A DNA stretch of 45,479 nt from CAZCEC01 sp964497615 (GCA_964497615.1 CAZCEC010000052.1:1-45479); one strand, 5' to 3'. Numbered from the stretch's first letter, positions 33,293 to 41,443 are shown. Translations and numbers: made by a program. Notes: generated from the letters alone by a model not told the origin.

Positions 33293-33319
33293 GTGTACAC
33301 ACAACGCCTCACGGCACAA
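33292..33319 (-). promoter_or_regulatory. promoter TTGTGC-N16-TACACT of the duplicated-domain lipoprotein
   Basis: Minus strand, -35 at 33319-33314 and -10 at 33297-33292, leaving a leader of about 20 bases with the site GAGGAGG. Confidence 0.5.
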
Positions 33320-33553
33320 CTCCCTGCCCATTGGAGATGCGGCCAGCCACCCCTCCCACACGCCCGGTTCGGCAGGTTGCCGCCGCCAGCGCAGCCGCCT
33401 TCGCACCGCGTGTGCATTTCTCTTTAGTGGCAGCCCCCGTTTTTCGCCTGGCTTTAGCTTGCGTAGGCAGGCTTTGGGCCTTTGTTGCCGCGGTTTATAC
33501 CGCCAGGTACCCGGCCGGCCCCAACGGGAGATGCACCCCGCACCGCCCGGCGC

Positions 33554-33581
33554 TTGACACGCGCGCCTCCCGTGCTAGACT
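33554..33581 (+). promoter_or_regulatory. promoter TTGACA-N16-TAGACT of the antitoxin-toxin pair
   Basis: Consensus -35 at 33554-33559 and -10 at 33576-33581. The leader is about 40 bases with AAAGGA before ATG 33626. Such operons are usually repressed by their own AbrB antitoxin. Confidence 0.65.
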
Positions 33582-33625
33582 CCGAATTTAGACGCTGGTA
33601 TGACTGTACTGAAAGGACGGAAACC

Positions 33626-33907
33626 ATGTTAGCTCCGGTCCCAGTCCGGGTGCAAGCCAAAGGGCAGGTCACCCTGCCCCGCGCCGTGCGCGAGCGGCTG
33701 CGCCTGAAAAAAGGCGATCTGGTGACCTTTGTCGAAACGCCCGAGGGCATCGTCATTAAGCCCGCCGCTGTCGTCATCGAAGAGGCGCTCAATGAGCTGG
33801 CGGCCTCTCTCAAGGCCGAAGGGGTGACGATGGAAGACCTCATGGAGCGTGGCCGCAAGATTCGCGAGGAGATCGCCAGAGAGAAGTATGGGCTGACCGG
33901 CAAGTAG
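33626..33907 (+). CDS. AbrB/MazE-type antitoxin (SpoVT-AbrB fold)
   Basis: 93 residues. The N-terminal swapped-hairpin domain is VRVQAKGQVTLPRAVRERLRLKKGDLVTFVETPEGIVIKPA; the C-terminal helices (EALNELAASLKAEGVTMEDL, then RKIREEIAREKYG) would wrap the toxin. It binds DNA and neutralises the PIN protein encoded two bases downstream. ATG 33626 is preceded by AAAGGA; the earlier in-frame start at 33482 lies before the promoter and is rejected. Confidence 0.92.
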   Translation: MLAPVPVRVQAKGQVTLPRAVRERLRLKKGDLVTFVETPEGIVIKPAAVVIEEALNELAASLKAEGVTMEDLMERGRKIREEIAREKYGLTGK

Positions 33908-33909
33908 CC

Positions 33910-34344
33910 ATGCTGCGGTTCTTCATGGACACGAGCGTCCTGATCTCGGCCATCTACTCGGCCCACGGCCACGCGCGCGATTTGCTCACCCTGGCCGCCC
34001 GCGAAGCGCCGCCCGTCCGCCTGGTGATCAGCGACGCCGTCATGCTCGAAACCCGTCGCAACATTGTGTACAAATCGCCCGAGCGATTGGCCATCATGCG
34101 CCGCCTGATCGCCGCCGTCCCCTTCGAGACCGTCAACCCCGCCCCGCGCCTCATCGCCGCCGCCGCCCGGCGCTTCCCCATCACCGATGCCGTCATCCTG
34201 GCCGCCGCGCGCAAGACCCGGCCCGCGGCCCTGGTGACCTTCGACGAGAAGCACCTGCTGCGCAACCCGGCGGTAGCCGAGTTCGTGCGCGCGCCCGTGC
34301 TGCGGCCAGGGCCGGCCCTCGCCCTGATCAAAGCCGCTGACTAG
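33910..34344 (+). CDS. PIN-domain toxin (VapC-like ribonuclease)
   Basis: 144 residues of a single PIN domain. The acidic metal site is visible as Asp7 (FFMDTSVLISAIYS), Glu in MLETRRNIV, Asp in PITDAVILAAA and Asp in VTFDEKHLL. It would cleave RNA in the absence of its antitoxin. Closest in style to the PIN_3 group paired with AbrB proteins. Two bases separate the genes. Confidence 0.9.
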   Translation: MLRFFMDTSVLISAIYSAHGHARDLLTLAAREAPPVRLVISDAVMLETRRNIVYKSPERLAIMRRLIAAVPFETVNPAPRLIAAAARRFPITDAVILAAARKTRPAALVTFDEKHLLRNPAVAEFVRAPVLRPGPALALIKAAD

Positions 34345-34353
34345 AGCCAGCCC

Positions 34354-34743
34354 ATGCCCATCACCGTCACCGCCATCCACCACGTCACCCTCTACATCCC
34401 CCGCGAGGCCCAGGCCGCCGCCGAGCGCTTCTACGGCGAAGTCCTCGGCCTGCCCCGCATCCCGCGCCCCGCGGCCTTTGGCGGCGAAGCCACCGGCGCC
34501 TGGTACGAGCTGGGCGGCGTCCAAATCCACCTCTCCCTCCAAAGCCGCCCGGAGGACGCCAACCCCGGCAGCCTGCGCCACGTCTGCTACCTGGTGGCCG
34601 ACCTGGCCGCCGCCGAGGCCGCCCTGCGCGCGGCCGGCGCCGAGATCGTCCCCGACCCCGTGCCCTTCGACCAATGGACGCGCTTCTACACCCGCGACCC
34701 CGGCGGCAACTACATCGAGATTGCTTCCAAACAGCGCGCGTAA
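34354..34743 (+). CDS. VOC superfamily protein (glyoxalase/bleomycin-resistance fold)
   Basis: 129 residues with two beta-alpha-beta-beta-beta units. Candidate metal ligands are the His of IHHVTLYIP, the His of LRHVCYLVADL, and the Glu of GGNYIEIASK. Other family blocks are AERFYGEVLGLP and WTRFYTRDPGGN. It could be a lyase, dioxygenase or antibiotic-binding protein; the substrate is unknown. Ten bases after the PIN gene, perhaps by read-through only. Confidence 0.9.
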   Translation: MPITVTAIHHVTLYIPREAQAAAERFYGEVLGLPRIPRPAAFGGEATGAWYELGGVQIHLSLQSRPEDANPGSLRHVCYLVADLAAAEAALRAAGAEIVPDPVPFDQWTRFYTRDPGGNYIEIASKQRA

Positions 34744-34784
34744 GCGCCTACCTCCATCACTCCGCCATTAAGAGGACACTGACC

Positions 34785-35669
34785 ATGGATCATCAAGTTG
34801 AACTTGTGCTGGACGCCAGGGCCGAACTGGGCGAAGGCGCGCTGTGGGACTCCGCCACCCAGCGCCTGCTGTGGATCGACATCGTCCGCGGCGAAGTCCA
34901 CCGCTTCGACCCCCTCACCCACCGCGACCAGGCCATTAACGTCGGCCAGATGGTGGGCACGGTCGTCACCCGCGCCAACGGCGGGCTGATGGTGGCCGTC
35001 AAGGACGGTTTCGCCAGCCTCGACGCGGCCGGCGAGTTGACCCTCGTCGCCAGCCCGGAGGCCCACCTCCCCGGCAATCGCTTCAACGACGGCAAGTGCG
35101 ACCCCGCCGGGCGCTTCTGGGCCGGCACCATGTCCCTCACCGGCGACCCGTGGAAGGAACCCGTCGGCTCCCTCTACTCACTCGCTGCCGATGGCCAGGC
35201 CACCGCCCGGCTCAGCGGCGTCCACATCTCCAACGGCATCGTCTGGACCGCCGACGCCCAGACCATGTACTTCGTGGACACCGTGCTGCCGCGTGTAGAC
35301 GCCTTCGACTACGACAACGCCACGGGTGCCATCAGCAACCGCCGCACCGTCATCACCATCCCCGACGGCTTCGGCTTCCCCGACGGCATGACCATCGACG
35401 CTGACGACAACCTCTGGATCGCCATGTGGGGCGGCTGGAAGGTGCTGGGCTACAACCCCCGCACCGGCCAGCCGGTGGGCGTCATCCACGTGCCCGCCGC
35501 CCAGGTCACCTCCTGCGCCTTTGGCGGCCCCAACCTGGACGAGCTCTTTATCACCTCCGCCTGGATCGGCCTCAGCGACGCCGCCAAAGCCCTCCAGCCC
35601 CTGGCCGGCGGCGTCTTCGTCGCCCGCCCCGGCGCGCGCGGCCTGCCCGCCGTCCCCTACGCCGGCTAA
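34785..35669 (+). CDS. SMP-30/gluconolactonase family protein
   Basis: 294 residues, six-bladed beta-propeller. Hydrolyses sugar lactones with a divalent metal. Ligands in the family positions: Glu17 in ELGEGALWDS, Asn in HISNGIVWTAD and Asp in GFPDGMTIDADDNLWIA; the substrate loop RFNDGKCDPAGRFWAGTM is also present. ATG 34785 follows AGAGGA; the earlier frame start at 34674 lies inside the VOC gene and is rejected. Possibly part of a sugar-oxidation set with the isomerase and SDR genes downstream. Confidence 0.94.
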   Translation: MDHQVELVLDARAELGEGALWDSATQRLLWIDIVRGEVHRFDPLTHRDQAINVGQMVGTVVTRANGGLMVAVKDGFASLDAAGELTLVASPEAHLPGNRFNDGKCDPAGRFWAGTMSLTGDPWKEPVGSLYSLAADGQATARLSGVHISNGIVWTADAQTMYFVDTVLPRVDAFDYDNATGAISNRRTVITIPDGFGFPDGMTIDADDNLWIAMWGGWKVLGYNPRTGQPVGVIHVPAAQVTSCAFGGPNLDELFITSAWIGLSDAAKALQPLAGGVFVARPGARGLPAVPYAG

Positions 35670-35679
35670 CTTGCTCTTG

Positions 35680-35825
35680 TAGTAGCGAATTCATTCGCGC
35701 CCGGCTGGTTGGCCCGCACCGCCGCGAACGATTTGCCCCCCATGACCTCTGCCCCCCCTCCCCCAGCGGGAGACCATGGTCCCGCAGCGAAGCGGAGTGG
35801 AGGGGCCGGTGGTGAGGGTGAGCCG
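35680..35825. repeat. composite interspersed repeats: GCGAATTCATTCGC block and PLPPGEG-type copy 2
   Basis: GTAGTAGCGAATTCATTCGC (from about 35681) is a near-palindrome of a kind common in bacterial spacers. At 35755-35820 CCCTCCCCC, an inserted palindrome GACCATGGTC, and GGAGGGGCCGGTGGTGAGGGTGAG repeat the block at 29807-29848. The whole 194-base spacer between SMP-30 and S9 genes is repeat-like. Confidence 0.6.
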
Positions 35826-35863
35826 CGGTGCCGCGCCACACGCTTTTGAGTGAGCGATGAGTC

Positions 35864-37549
35864 ATGCTCCTGTTGGCTGACATTCATGCCCGGTCTGGCC
35901 GGCTCGCCGTGCTGCGCAGCGATGTCAACGGCCAGCAGTGGCTGGAACTGCGCACCCTGGCAGGCCAAGTCCTGGGCGAAGTCCCCCCACAGTTCTTGCC
36001 CCTCATGCCGCACTGGTCGCCGGACGGTTCCGCCGTGGCCTGCGGCGGCAACGACGGCCGGCTTTGCGTCTATCGCCTCGGTGAAGCCCCGCAAGTCGTC
36101 TATTCCGATCCTCAGCTCAAGGCCGGCTTCTGCGAATGGGCGCCGGACGGCAGCCAATTAGTGTTCTCGGCCTATGGTCGCGACCCGCAGTTTCCGCCCA
36201 ACCTCTACACCCTGGACCCGTCCTCAAACCGCCCCCTTCAGCTTACCGATCACCCTCGCATGGTCGACCGCTTCCCGCACTGGTCGCCTTCCGGTCAGTG
36301 GGTGGCCTTTCAGCGGCAGGATTTGGATGAGCCTGAGATCCCGCCGCGCATTTACCTGCTCGACGTGCAGAGCGGCCAGTGCGTGCTGATCCTGAAGACT
36401 GTTGGCGGAAGCTGCCATGCCGGGCGCCACGCCTGGCGCCCCGACTCGTCAGCACTCCTGGTCACGCACTGGCAGCCTGACCATGTCGCGGTCAGTGCCA
36501 TTCGGCTCACCGATTGGGCTGCGACGTGGCGTTATGCCTCGCCGGCCCTTCAGGCCGGTGTCTTTTCGCCGGACGGGAATAGCGTGCTCTGCGTCTGCCA
36601 GGACGAACTGCTGTGGTTCGTCTACCCCAGTGGAGCGCTCCAACACCGCCTGTCACTCGCGTCGCTGTCGCCGGTGCGCCAGTACTTTTCCGGGCCGCAG
36701 ATTGGATTTGACCCGGACCCGTCCGTCCTGTACTTCCTGAGCGAGAACTCGTGCCTGTACCGCTGGACGCTCGGCGGCGACTGCGTCTGCCTCCTCGAAG
36801 ACCGCCCCCAGGCCCGCCCCGCCTATTCCCGCGCCGAATACACGGTCCCCTCGCGCGACGGGCGCCCGGTTTCGGTGCAGCGCTTCGTCCCGCCCGAACC
36901 GAAAGGGCCGGCGATTCTGTACGTGCATGGCGGGCCGGGCGGGGCCATCAACCCGGACGACCCCTTCATGCTGCGCCTGCTGGCCGAAGGCATAGAGTTC
37001 GTGTGCGCGGCCTATCGCGGCAGCAGCGGGTACGGGCGGGAACACGATGACGCCAATCGCGGCGAATATGGCCGGGCCGACGTGTGGGACGTGCTCGCCG
37101 CCGGCCTGGACTGGAAAGAACGCACCGGCCACACGCGGCCCCTCCTGCTGGCCGGCTATAGCTATGGCGGCTTTCTCACCTTACTCTCGCTGGCGCAGGC
37201 AGATCAACCCTTCGCCGCCGGCCTAAGCCTGTGGGCCGTCAGCGGCCTGCACCGCATGGCCGCGCACCAGCACAAAGCGTTCCCGGCCGACCCGGCCCAG
37301 CGAACCCAGGCGCTGGTTGAACGCTCGCCCTTCGAGCAGGCCGCGCGCATTCGCGTCCCCTTGCTGATATTTCACGGCGCTCTGGACACGGCGGCGACGA
37401 CGGATGAAATGCAGGCCATCCGCGGCCGGGTGGTGGCGGCCGGCGGCGTGTGCGACCTCATCGTCTATGATGACGACACCCATAACTTGCTGCGCCATCG
37501 GGATGACATTCATACGCGCGTGTTGGCGTTTATTGAGCGCCTCCGCTAA
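35864..37549 (+). CDS. S9 family serine peptidase (acyl-aminoacyl/dipeptidyl peptidase type)
   Basis: 561 residues. The N-terminal half is a TolB-like beta-propeller with WSPDGS, WAPDGSQLVFS and WSPSGQWVAFQ repeats; the C-terminal alpha/beta hydrolase domain has the entry YVHGGPGG, AAYRGSSGYG, Ser433 in LAGYSYGGFLTL, the Asp of IFHGALDTAATT and the His of YDDDTHNLLR. It cleaves short peptides in the cytosol; no signal peptide is seen. ATG 35864 has only a weak site. It has more Cys and visibly less extreme codon use than its neighbours, but this was judged by eye. Confidence 0.92.
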   Translation: MLLLADIHARSGRLAVLRSDVNGQQWLELRTLAGQVLGEVPPQFLPLMPHWSPDGSAVACGGNDGRLCVYRLGEAPQVVYSDPQLKAGFCEWAPDGSQLVFSAYGRDPQFPPNLYTLDPSSNRPLQLTDHPRMVDRFPHWSPSGQWVAFQRQDLDEPEIPPRIYLLDVQSGQCVLILKTVGGSCHAGRHAWRPDSSALLVTHWQPDHVAVSAIRLTDWAATWRYASPALQAGVFSPDGNSVLCVCQDELLWFVYPSGALQHRLSLASLSPVRQYFSGPQIGFDPDPSVLYFLSENSCLYRWTLGGDCVCLLEDRPQARPAYSRAEYTVPSRDGRPVSVQRFVPPEPKGPAILYVHGGPGGAINPDDPFMLRLLAEGIEFVCAAYRGSSGYGREHDDANRGEYGRADVWDVLAAGLDWKERTGHTRPLLLAGYSYGGFLTLLSLAQADQPFAAGLSLWAVSGLHRMAAHQHKAFPADPAQRTQALVERSPFEQAARIRVPLLIFHGALDTAATTDEMQAIRGRVVAAGGVCDLIVYDDDTHNLLRHRDDIHTRVLAFIERLR

Positions 37550-37585
37550 GCCCGGTATCGTAGCCCCAAGCCGTAGGAGCTAAGA

Positions 37586-38452
37586 ATGAGATTTGGCATG
37601 TGCTCTTGCTTCCTGCCCGACTCCATGCGCGGCCTCACGCCAGAGCTGTGCCGCCGCGTCCGCGCCCTGGGCTTCAGCGGCATCTTCACCCGCTTCCGCG
37701 CCGATGACCCGCACACCACCCCCCGTGCCGAGGCGGAGCGTGCCCGCCAACTGCTCGCCGACGAGGGCGTGCGCATGTTCCAGGCCACCGGCTACTGGCA
37801 GTGCCTGGTCACCAGCGACGAGAACACCCGCCGCGACGCCGTGCGCACCGTGCAGGCCGCCCTGCGCCTGGCCGGCTGGCTGGGCGCGCGCGGCATTGAT
37901 ACCGGCCCCGGCTCGCACAACCCGGATGGCCCCTGGCTGGCCCATCCCGCCAATTGGACCCTCGAGAGCCGCCGTCAACTCGTGAAGAGCCTGCAAGAGT
38001 GCGCCCCCGCCGCCGAGGACGCCGGAGTCTTTCTCAGCCTGGAAGGCCACCAACTTGTCACCCTGGCGTCCGCCCAGGTGACGCGCGCAGTGCTCGACGA
38101 AGTGAATTCGCCCTGGGTGCGCTGCGACTACGACTCCGCCAACTGGATCACCCTCCAGACCCTCTACGACACCGCCGCCGCCCTCAACCACGACTTCGAC
38201 ACGCTGGGCGGCCACATCGTGTCCTGCCACGCCAAAGACGCCTGGATCGAGCCGCGCCACATCCTGCACCTCCAGGATGGCGCGCCCGGCCGCGGCCTGG
38301 TGGATTTCCGCACCCTGTTCCGCCGCATGGAGGCCCTCTCGCCCGACTACCCCGTCATCGCCGAGGGCAACACCACCGAAGAACTGCCCGCCGTCAGCGC
38401 CCTGTTCCACCGGCTGGCGCGCGAGTTGAACCTCACCGTCTTGGAGAACTGA
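37586..38452 (+). CDS. sugar phosphate isomerase/epimerase-like TIM-barrel protein
   Basis: 288 residues of the xylose-isomerase-like/AP-endonuclease-2 superfamily. Metal-site style residues are the Glu of VFLSLEGHQL, the Asp of VRCDYDSANW, the His of GHIVSCHAKDAW and the Glu of YPVIAEGNTTEE. The barrel start is MRFGMCSCF, with LCRRVRALGFSGI as the first helix. Substrate unknown; probably a keto-sugar or polyol. The SDR gene follows four bases later, so they are one unit. Confidence 0.9.
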   Translation: MRFGMCSCFLPDSMRGLTPELCRRVRALGFSGIFTRFRADDPHTTPRAEAERARQLLADEGVRMFQATGYWQCLVTSDENTRRDAVRTVQAALRLAGWLGARGIDTGPGSHNPDGPWLAHPANWTLESRRQLVKSLQECAPAAEDAGVFLSLEGHQLVTLASAQVTRAVLDEVNSPWVRCDYDSANWITLQTLYDTAAALNHDFDTLGGHIVSCHAKDAWIEPRHILHLQDGAPGRGLVDFRTLFRRMEALSPDYPVIAEGNTTEELPAVSALFHRLARELNLTVLEN

Positions 38453-38456
38453 CCCT

Positions 38457-39209
38457 ATGCCCCACTTGCGTTTCGCCGCCCCCGTCGAGCGGCGCGCCGC
38501 CGTTGTCACCGGCGGCGCCAACGGCATCGGCCGGGCCTGCGCCTTGCGCCTGGCAGAGGCCGGGCGCGACATTCTGATCGCCGACCTCTCGCCGGAGGGC
38601 GAAGCCGTGGCGCAGGCCGTCACCGCGCTGGGCCGGCGCGGCCACTTCCGCCCCGCCGATGTGACGGACGAGGCCGCTGTGCGCGCCCTGATGGACGAGG
38701 CCGCCGGCCTCTTTGGCCGGCTCGATATCCTGGTGTGCTGCGCCGGGGTGCTGGGGCGCGAGCAGCCGTTCCTCGAGCAATCGGCGGCCGAGTTCGAGCG
38801 CGTCATGCGCATCAACGTCTTTGGCGTCTACTACGCCCACCAGGCCGCCCTGCCCCACATGCTGGCGCGCGGCTGGGGCCGCTGCGTCACTATCGCCTCC
38901 GCCGCCCGTTTTGGCGCTGCCCGCCTCACCCCCTACAGCGTCTCCAAGGGCGCCATTCAGTCCTTCATCGCCTCCGTCGGCAGCGCCTATGCCCGCCAGG
39001 GCGTGTTCGTCAACGGGGTGGAGCCAGGCCGCGTGCTCACCCAGATGGTCATTCCGCGCTTCTCGGCCGAGCACCTCGCCAACCCCAACGTCCCCGTGGG
39101 CCGCTACGCCGACCCGGAGGAAGTCGCCGAGGTCGTCGAGTTTTTGTGCTCCGAGCGCAATACCTACACCGCGGGCGAGGTGTGGGCGGCCCACAACCAG
39201 CAGCGATAA
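38457..39209 (+). CDS. short-chain dehydrogenase/reductase (SDR)
   Basis: 250 residues, classical SDR. NAD(P)-binding TGGANGIGRACALRLAEAG, ADLSPEG, CCAGVLG, the catalytic Ser in VTIASAARFG, the Tyr and Lys of YSVSKGAIQSF, and the tail VVEFLCSERNTYTAGEVW. It would oxidise a sugar or polyol, which fits coupling to the isomerase-like gene. It ends at a strong bidirectional terminator. Confidence 0.94.
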   Translation: MPHLRFAAPVERRAAVVTGGANGIGRACALRLAEAGRDILIADLSPEGEAVAQAVTALGRRGHFRPADVTDEAAVRALMDEAAGLFGRLDILVCCAGVLGREQPFLEQSAAEFERVMRINVFGVYYAHQAALPHMLARGWGRCVTIASAARFGAARLTPYSVSKGAIQSFIASVGSAYARQGVFVNGVEPGRVLTQMVIPRFSAEHLANPNVPVGRYADPEEVAEVVEFLCSERNTYTAGEVWAAHNQQR

Positions 39210-39250
39210 GTCTCATCCTTACCCCCCGCTGCGGTGGGAACCAGAATCAA

Positions 39251-39290
39251 AACGGTCCAGCCGGCGGATATGCTCGCCGGCTGGACCGTT
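39251..39290. terminator. bidirectional terminator, perfect 16-bp stem
   Basis: Left arm AACGGTCCAGCCGGCG (39251-39266), loop GATATGCT, right arm its exact reverse complement (39275-39290). On the minus strand a TTTT run follows, so it serves the lipoprotein gene best, and it also sits 41 bases beyond the SDR stop. Confidence 0.85.
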
Positions 39291-39314
39291 GATCGTGAGG
39301 CGGGTAAAACCCGG

Positions 39315-40349
39315 TTACTCGGCCAGTTCGATCTCCAGGAACACTGGCGCTTCCAGGTCGTTGCCGATGACAAACCCGTCCACCGCCAGCGGCTGGTAGC
39401 CGTCGGCCACCACCACCAGCGCATACTCCACGTTGCGCTCCAGCGGGTCGGCCAGGGTGAATTCGCCCCGGCTGTTGCTCTCGCCGCCGGTGTACACATC
39501 GCTGTCCGGATAGTCCGCATCAATCCAATCTTGAATCGTCACCCCCGGCACCAGGATCAGAATCAGGGCGTCCTCGATGGCCCGGCCGCTCGACGCCGAC
39601 ACCACCGTCCCTTCCACGGCCACCAGTTCGTTATCCTGGCCCTGCCCATTGCCGCCGCCCAGGTCAATCGTGCCGTCGCCGATCAGGTCATCATCAACAT
39701 AGAACTCGATGCCCCATTCGCCGTCGCCCAGGGCGCTGTTGTCGGTTGTGCCCAGCGGGTAGCCATAGATGCCGGAGCGCGTGCTCGGCTGGATGGACTC
39801 CTCGTCGGAATAGACGACTTCGCCGTCGTAGCTGAACACCGACACGATGTCCACGTTGGTCGGCACGCACTCATACTCGAACACCGGCGTAATGAGCGTG
39901 GTGCCGCTCGGGTAGCTCGACACCTGGTCCACGATGTTGAAATCCTCGTCCAGGGTCACCCAGAACACGTCGCTGGAAGCGCGGAACGGCGAGCAGTCGT
40001 CACCCTGATCCTGATCCTGCTCGTCCTGGTCTTGTTGATCCTCGTCCTGATCCTGTTGATCCTGATCCTCGTCCTGGTCCTGCTGATCTTCGTCCTGGTC
40101 TTCGTCCTGGTCGCCCAGCCCGCCCAGGTCCAGGTCCTGGTCCAGGTCAATATCCTCATCGCCCTGGTCTTGATCCTCTTCATCCTGCTGATCCTGCTCG
40201 TCCTGATCTTCCTGTTCGTCGGTCTCCGCCGTCGGCGCGGGCCGCGGCGTCTCGGTCGCCGGCAGGAAGTCGTCGCCGGAGCCAAAGGTACAGGCCAACG
40301 AGACCAAGATCAGCACCAGAATCACACGCAACAGGGGGTTTAGTTTCAT
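39315..40349 (-). CDS. lipoprotein with Asp/Gln/Glu-rich tract and C-terminal CarboxypepD-regulatory-like domain
   Basis: 344 residues. Lipobox Cys20 (LILVSLACTFG), short Thr/Pro stretch, then residues 43-118 made almost only of Asp, Gln and Glu in DQDEDQQ-type units. Residues 119-230 (Cys119 and a second Cys near 156, likely a disulfide) show FWVTLDEDFNIVDQVSSYPSG and EWGIEFYVDDDLIGDGTI. From about 245, VEGTVVSASSGRAIEDALI to the end resembles the carboxypeptidase-regulatory beta-sandwich. Function unknown; the acidic arm could bind Ca2+ or act as a rigid spacer from the membrane. ATG has a good AAGGAGA site seven bases upstream. Confidence 0.85.
   Translation of the reverse strand: MKLNPLLRVILVLILVSLACTFGSGDDFLPATETPRPAPTAETDEQEDQDEQDQQDEEDQDQGDEDIDLDQDLDLGGLGDQDEDQDEDQQDQDEDQDQQDQDEDQQDQDEQDQDQGDDCSPFRASSDVFWVTLDEDFNIVDQVSSYPSGTTLITPVFEYECVPTNVDIVSVFSYDGEVVYSDEESIQPSTRSGIYGYPLGTTDNSALGDGEWGIEFYVDDDLIGDGTIDLGGGNGQGQDNELVAVEGTVVSASSGRAIEDALILILVPGVTIQDWIDADYPDSDVYTGGESNSRGEFTLADPLERNVEYALVVVADGYQPLAVDGFVIGNDLEAPVFLEIELAE
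39996..40223 (-). repeat. in-gene GATCAG/GACGAG low-complexity repeat
   Basis: DNA behind the Asp/Gln/Glu tract: 76 codons, nearly all GAT, GAC, CAG or GAG, in units of three to six codons. Prone to slippage. Its antisense reads as a long hydrophobic frame, which is not a gene. Confidence 0.9.
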
Positions 40350-40373
40350 AAACGTTCTCCTTCTGATGCCGCT

Positions 40374-40379
40374 ATTCTA
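40374..40379 (-). promoter_or_regulatory. -10 box TAGAAT of the Asp/Gln lipoprotein
   Basis: TAGAAT on the minus strand, 24 bases before ATG 40349. TTGACG lies 20 bases upstream, a spacing longer than usual. Confidence 0.45.
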
Positions 40380-40461
40380 CTACCCAATCCGCGAATCCGC
40401 GTCAACCAGCCCTTCCCCGGCATAGGCCGAATATCCCCTGGAATCCGCCCGCACAAGCCCC

Positions 40462-40467
40462 TACAAT
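40462..40467 (+). promoter_or_regulatory. -10 box TACAAT of the archease gene (leaderless spacing)
   Basis: TACAAT six bases before ATG 40474, embedded in the small inverted repeat CCCTA-CAA-TAGGG (40459-40471), which could be an operator. Confidence 0.5.
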
Positions 40468-40473
40468 AGGGTT

Positions 40474-40902
40474 ATGACTCCGTTTGAGGAGATCGAGCAC
40501 ACGGCCGACTGGGCCTTGCGCGTCTGGGCCCCCACCCTGTCCGAGTTGTACGTCGAGGCCGCCCGCGGCATGTTCCACCTCACCGCCCCAGAGTTGGCCG
40601 GGCCGCCCTCCAGCGCCGCCCAACCGCCTGCCGCCCAGCCCCACACCCTGACCATCAATGCCGGCGACGCCGAAAGCCTGCTGGTGGCCTGGCTGCAGGA
40701 ACTGCTCTATCTCAGCGAAACGGAGGGCGTGCGCTTCGATGACTTCGCCGTCGAGCGCCTGACGCCCACCCACCTGACGGCCACTGCCTGGGCCCGGCCC
40801 GCCAGCCGCCCCGAAAAGCCCATCAAGGCCGTCACCTACCACAACCTCGCCATCCGCCGCGTCGATGGCGGCTATGCGGTGGCCCTCGTCTTCGACGTCT
40901 GA
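40474..40902 (+). CDS. archease, RtcB activating protein
   Basis: 142 residues. The archease fold is recognised by FEEIEHTADWALRVWAPTLSELY at the N-terminus, EAARGMFHL, ESLLVAWLQELLYLSE, and the C-terminal KPIKAVTYHNLAIRRVDGGYAVALVFDV. Archease binds metal through acidic residues (Asp of EHTAD and the final Asp of VFDV) and promotes guanylylation and turnover of the RNA ligase RtcB, which is encoded 658 bases downstream. It is probably translated from a leaderless message. A receiver-domain gene separates the two partners. Confidence 0.93.
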   Translation: MTPFEEIEHTADWALRVWAPTLSELYVEAARGMFHLTAPELAGPPSSAAQPPAAQPHTLTINAGDAESLLVAWLQELLYLSETEGVRFDDFAVERLTPTHLTATAWARPASRPEKPIKAVTYHNLAIRRVDGGYAVALVFDV

Positions 40903-40960
40903 GCCGGCCCGGGCCGCCCGCCAGGTTGTGGATCATCAGGGGGAAGGAGAAGAAGACCCG

Positions 40961-41392
40961 ATGCCCACTGCCTTCGTGATCGACGACAACCGCCTGAGCG
41001 CCGACTGCCTGGCCGATTGCCTCAGCCTCCTGGGTTACGAGACCCGCGTGCTCCTGGGCCCCTTGCCCGCCATCGAATCGCTGGGCCGCCGCCTGCCGGA
41101 TGTGGTCTTCCTTGATATCCACATGCAGGGCATGGACGGCGTCGAGGTCTGCCGCTACATCCGCCGCGACCCGCGCCTGGCCGCCGTGCCCATCATCGGC
41201 ATCTCGACCGATACCCAATCCTCGCTGGTGGAGCGGGTGCGGCTGGCTGGCGCCAACGGTTTCCTCTCCAAACCCATCGACTTCGAGGCCCTGGAAGGTG
41301 TCCTGCGCGCCGTGGACAAGCTCAACGCCGCCGCCCGCAGCCAGGCCGCCAACACCAGCCTCGGCCTCGCCCGCCGCGTGGCCCTCCGCTAA
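40961..41392 (+). CDS. single-domain response regulator between archease and rtcB
   Basis: 143 residues from ATG 40961 with AAGGAG eleven bases upstream. A CheY-like receiver only: Asp8-Asp9, phospho-acceptor Asp52 in VVFLDIHMQGMDG, Ser/Thr in IIGISTDT, and Lys in GFLSKPIDFEAL. The C-terminal 25 residues are a charged tail without output domain. All acceptor residues are present, so it should be phosphorylatable. No kinase is adjacent. Its place between archease and rtcB suggests, but does not prove, a link between RNA repair and signalling. Confidence 0.9.
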   Translation: MPTAFVIDDNRLSADCLADCLSLLGYETRVLLGPLPAIESLGRRLPDVVFLDIHMQGMDGVEVCRYIRRDPRLAAVPIIGISTDTQSSLVERVRLAGANGFLSKPIDFEALEGVLRAVDKLNAAARSQAANTSLGLARRVALR

Positions 41393-41443
41393 CTGCCGCG
41401 GCCTCCCTTCCTTCATCCTCCGCCGGTCGTTCCCGCATAGGGG

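Larger units (their letters stand above)
33268..33625. other. 358-base divergent spacer between lipoprotein and AbrB genes
   Basis: Holds the lipoprotein promoter and palindrome (33283-33319), an apparently gene-free middle part, and the AbrB promoter (33554-33581). Around 33440-33512 it contains GGCTTTAGCTTGCGTAGGC and the hairpin GCGGT-TTAT-ACCGC (33490-33503), resembling an interspersed repeat. No convincing ORF. Confidence 0.5.

Noticed and set aside
39234..40343. Long plus-strand frame with a striking Leu/Val/Ile-rich middle, like a membrane protein
   Set aside because: It is the exact antisense of the Asp/Gln-rich lipoprotein; GAT/CAG codons read as hydrophobic ones on the other strand. 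The minus-strand gene has a lipobox, ribosome site, promoter and terminator.
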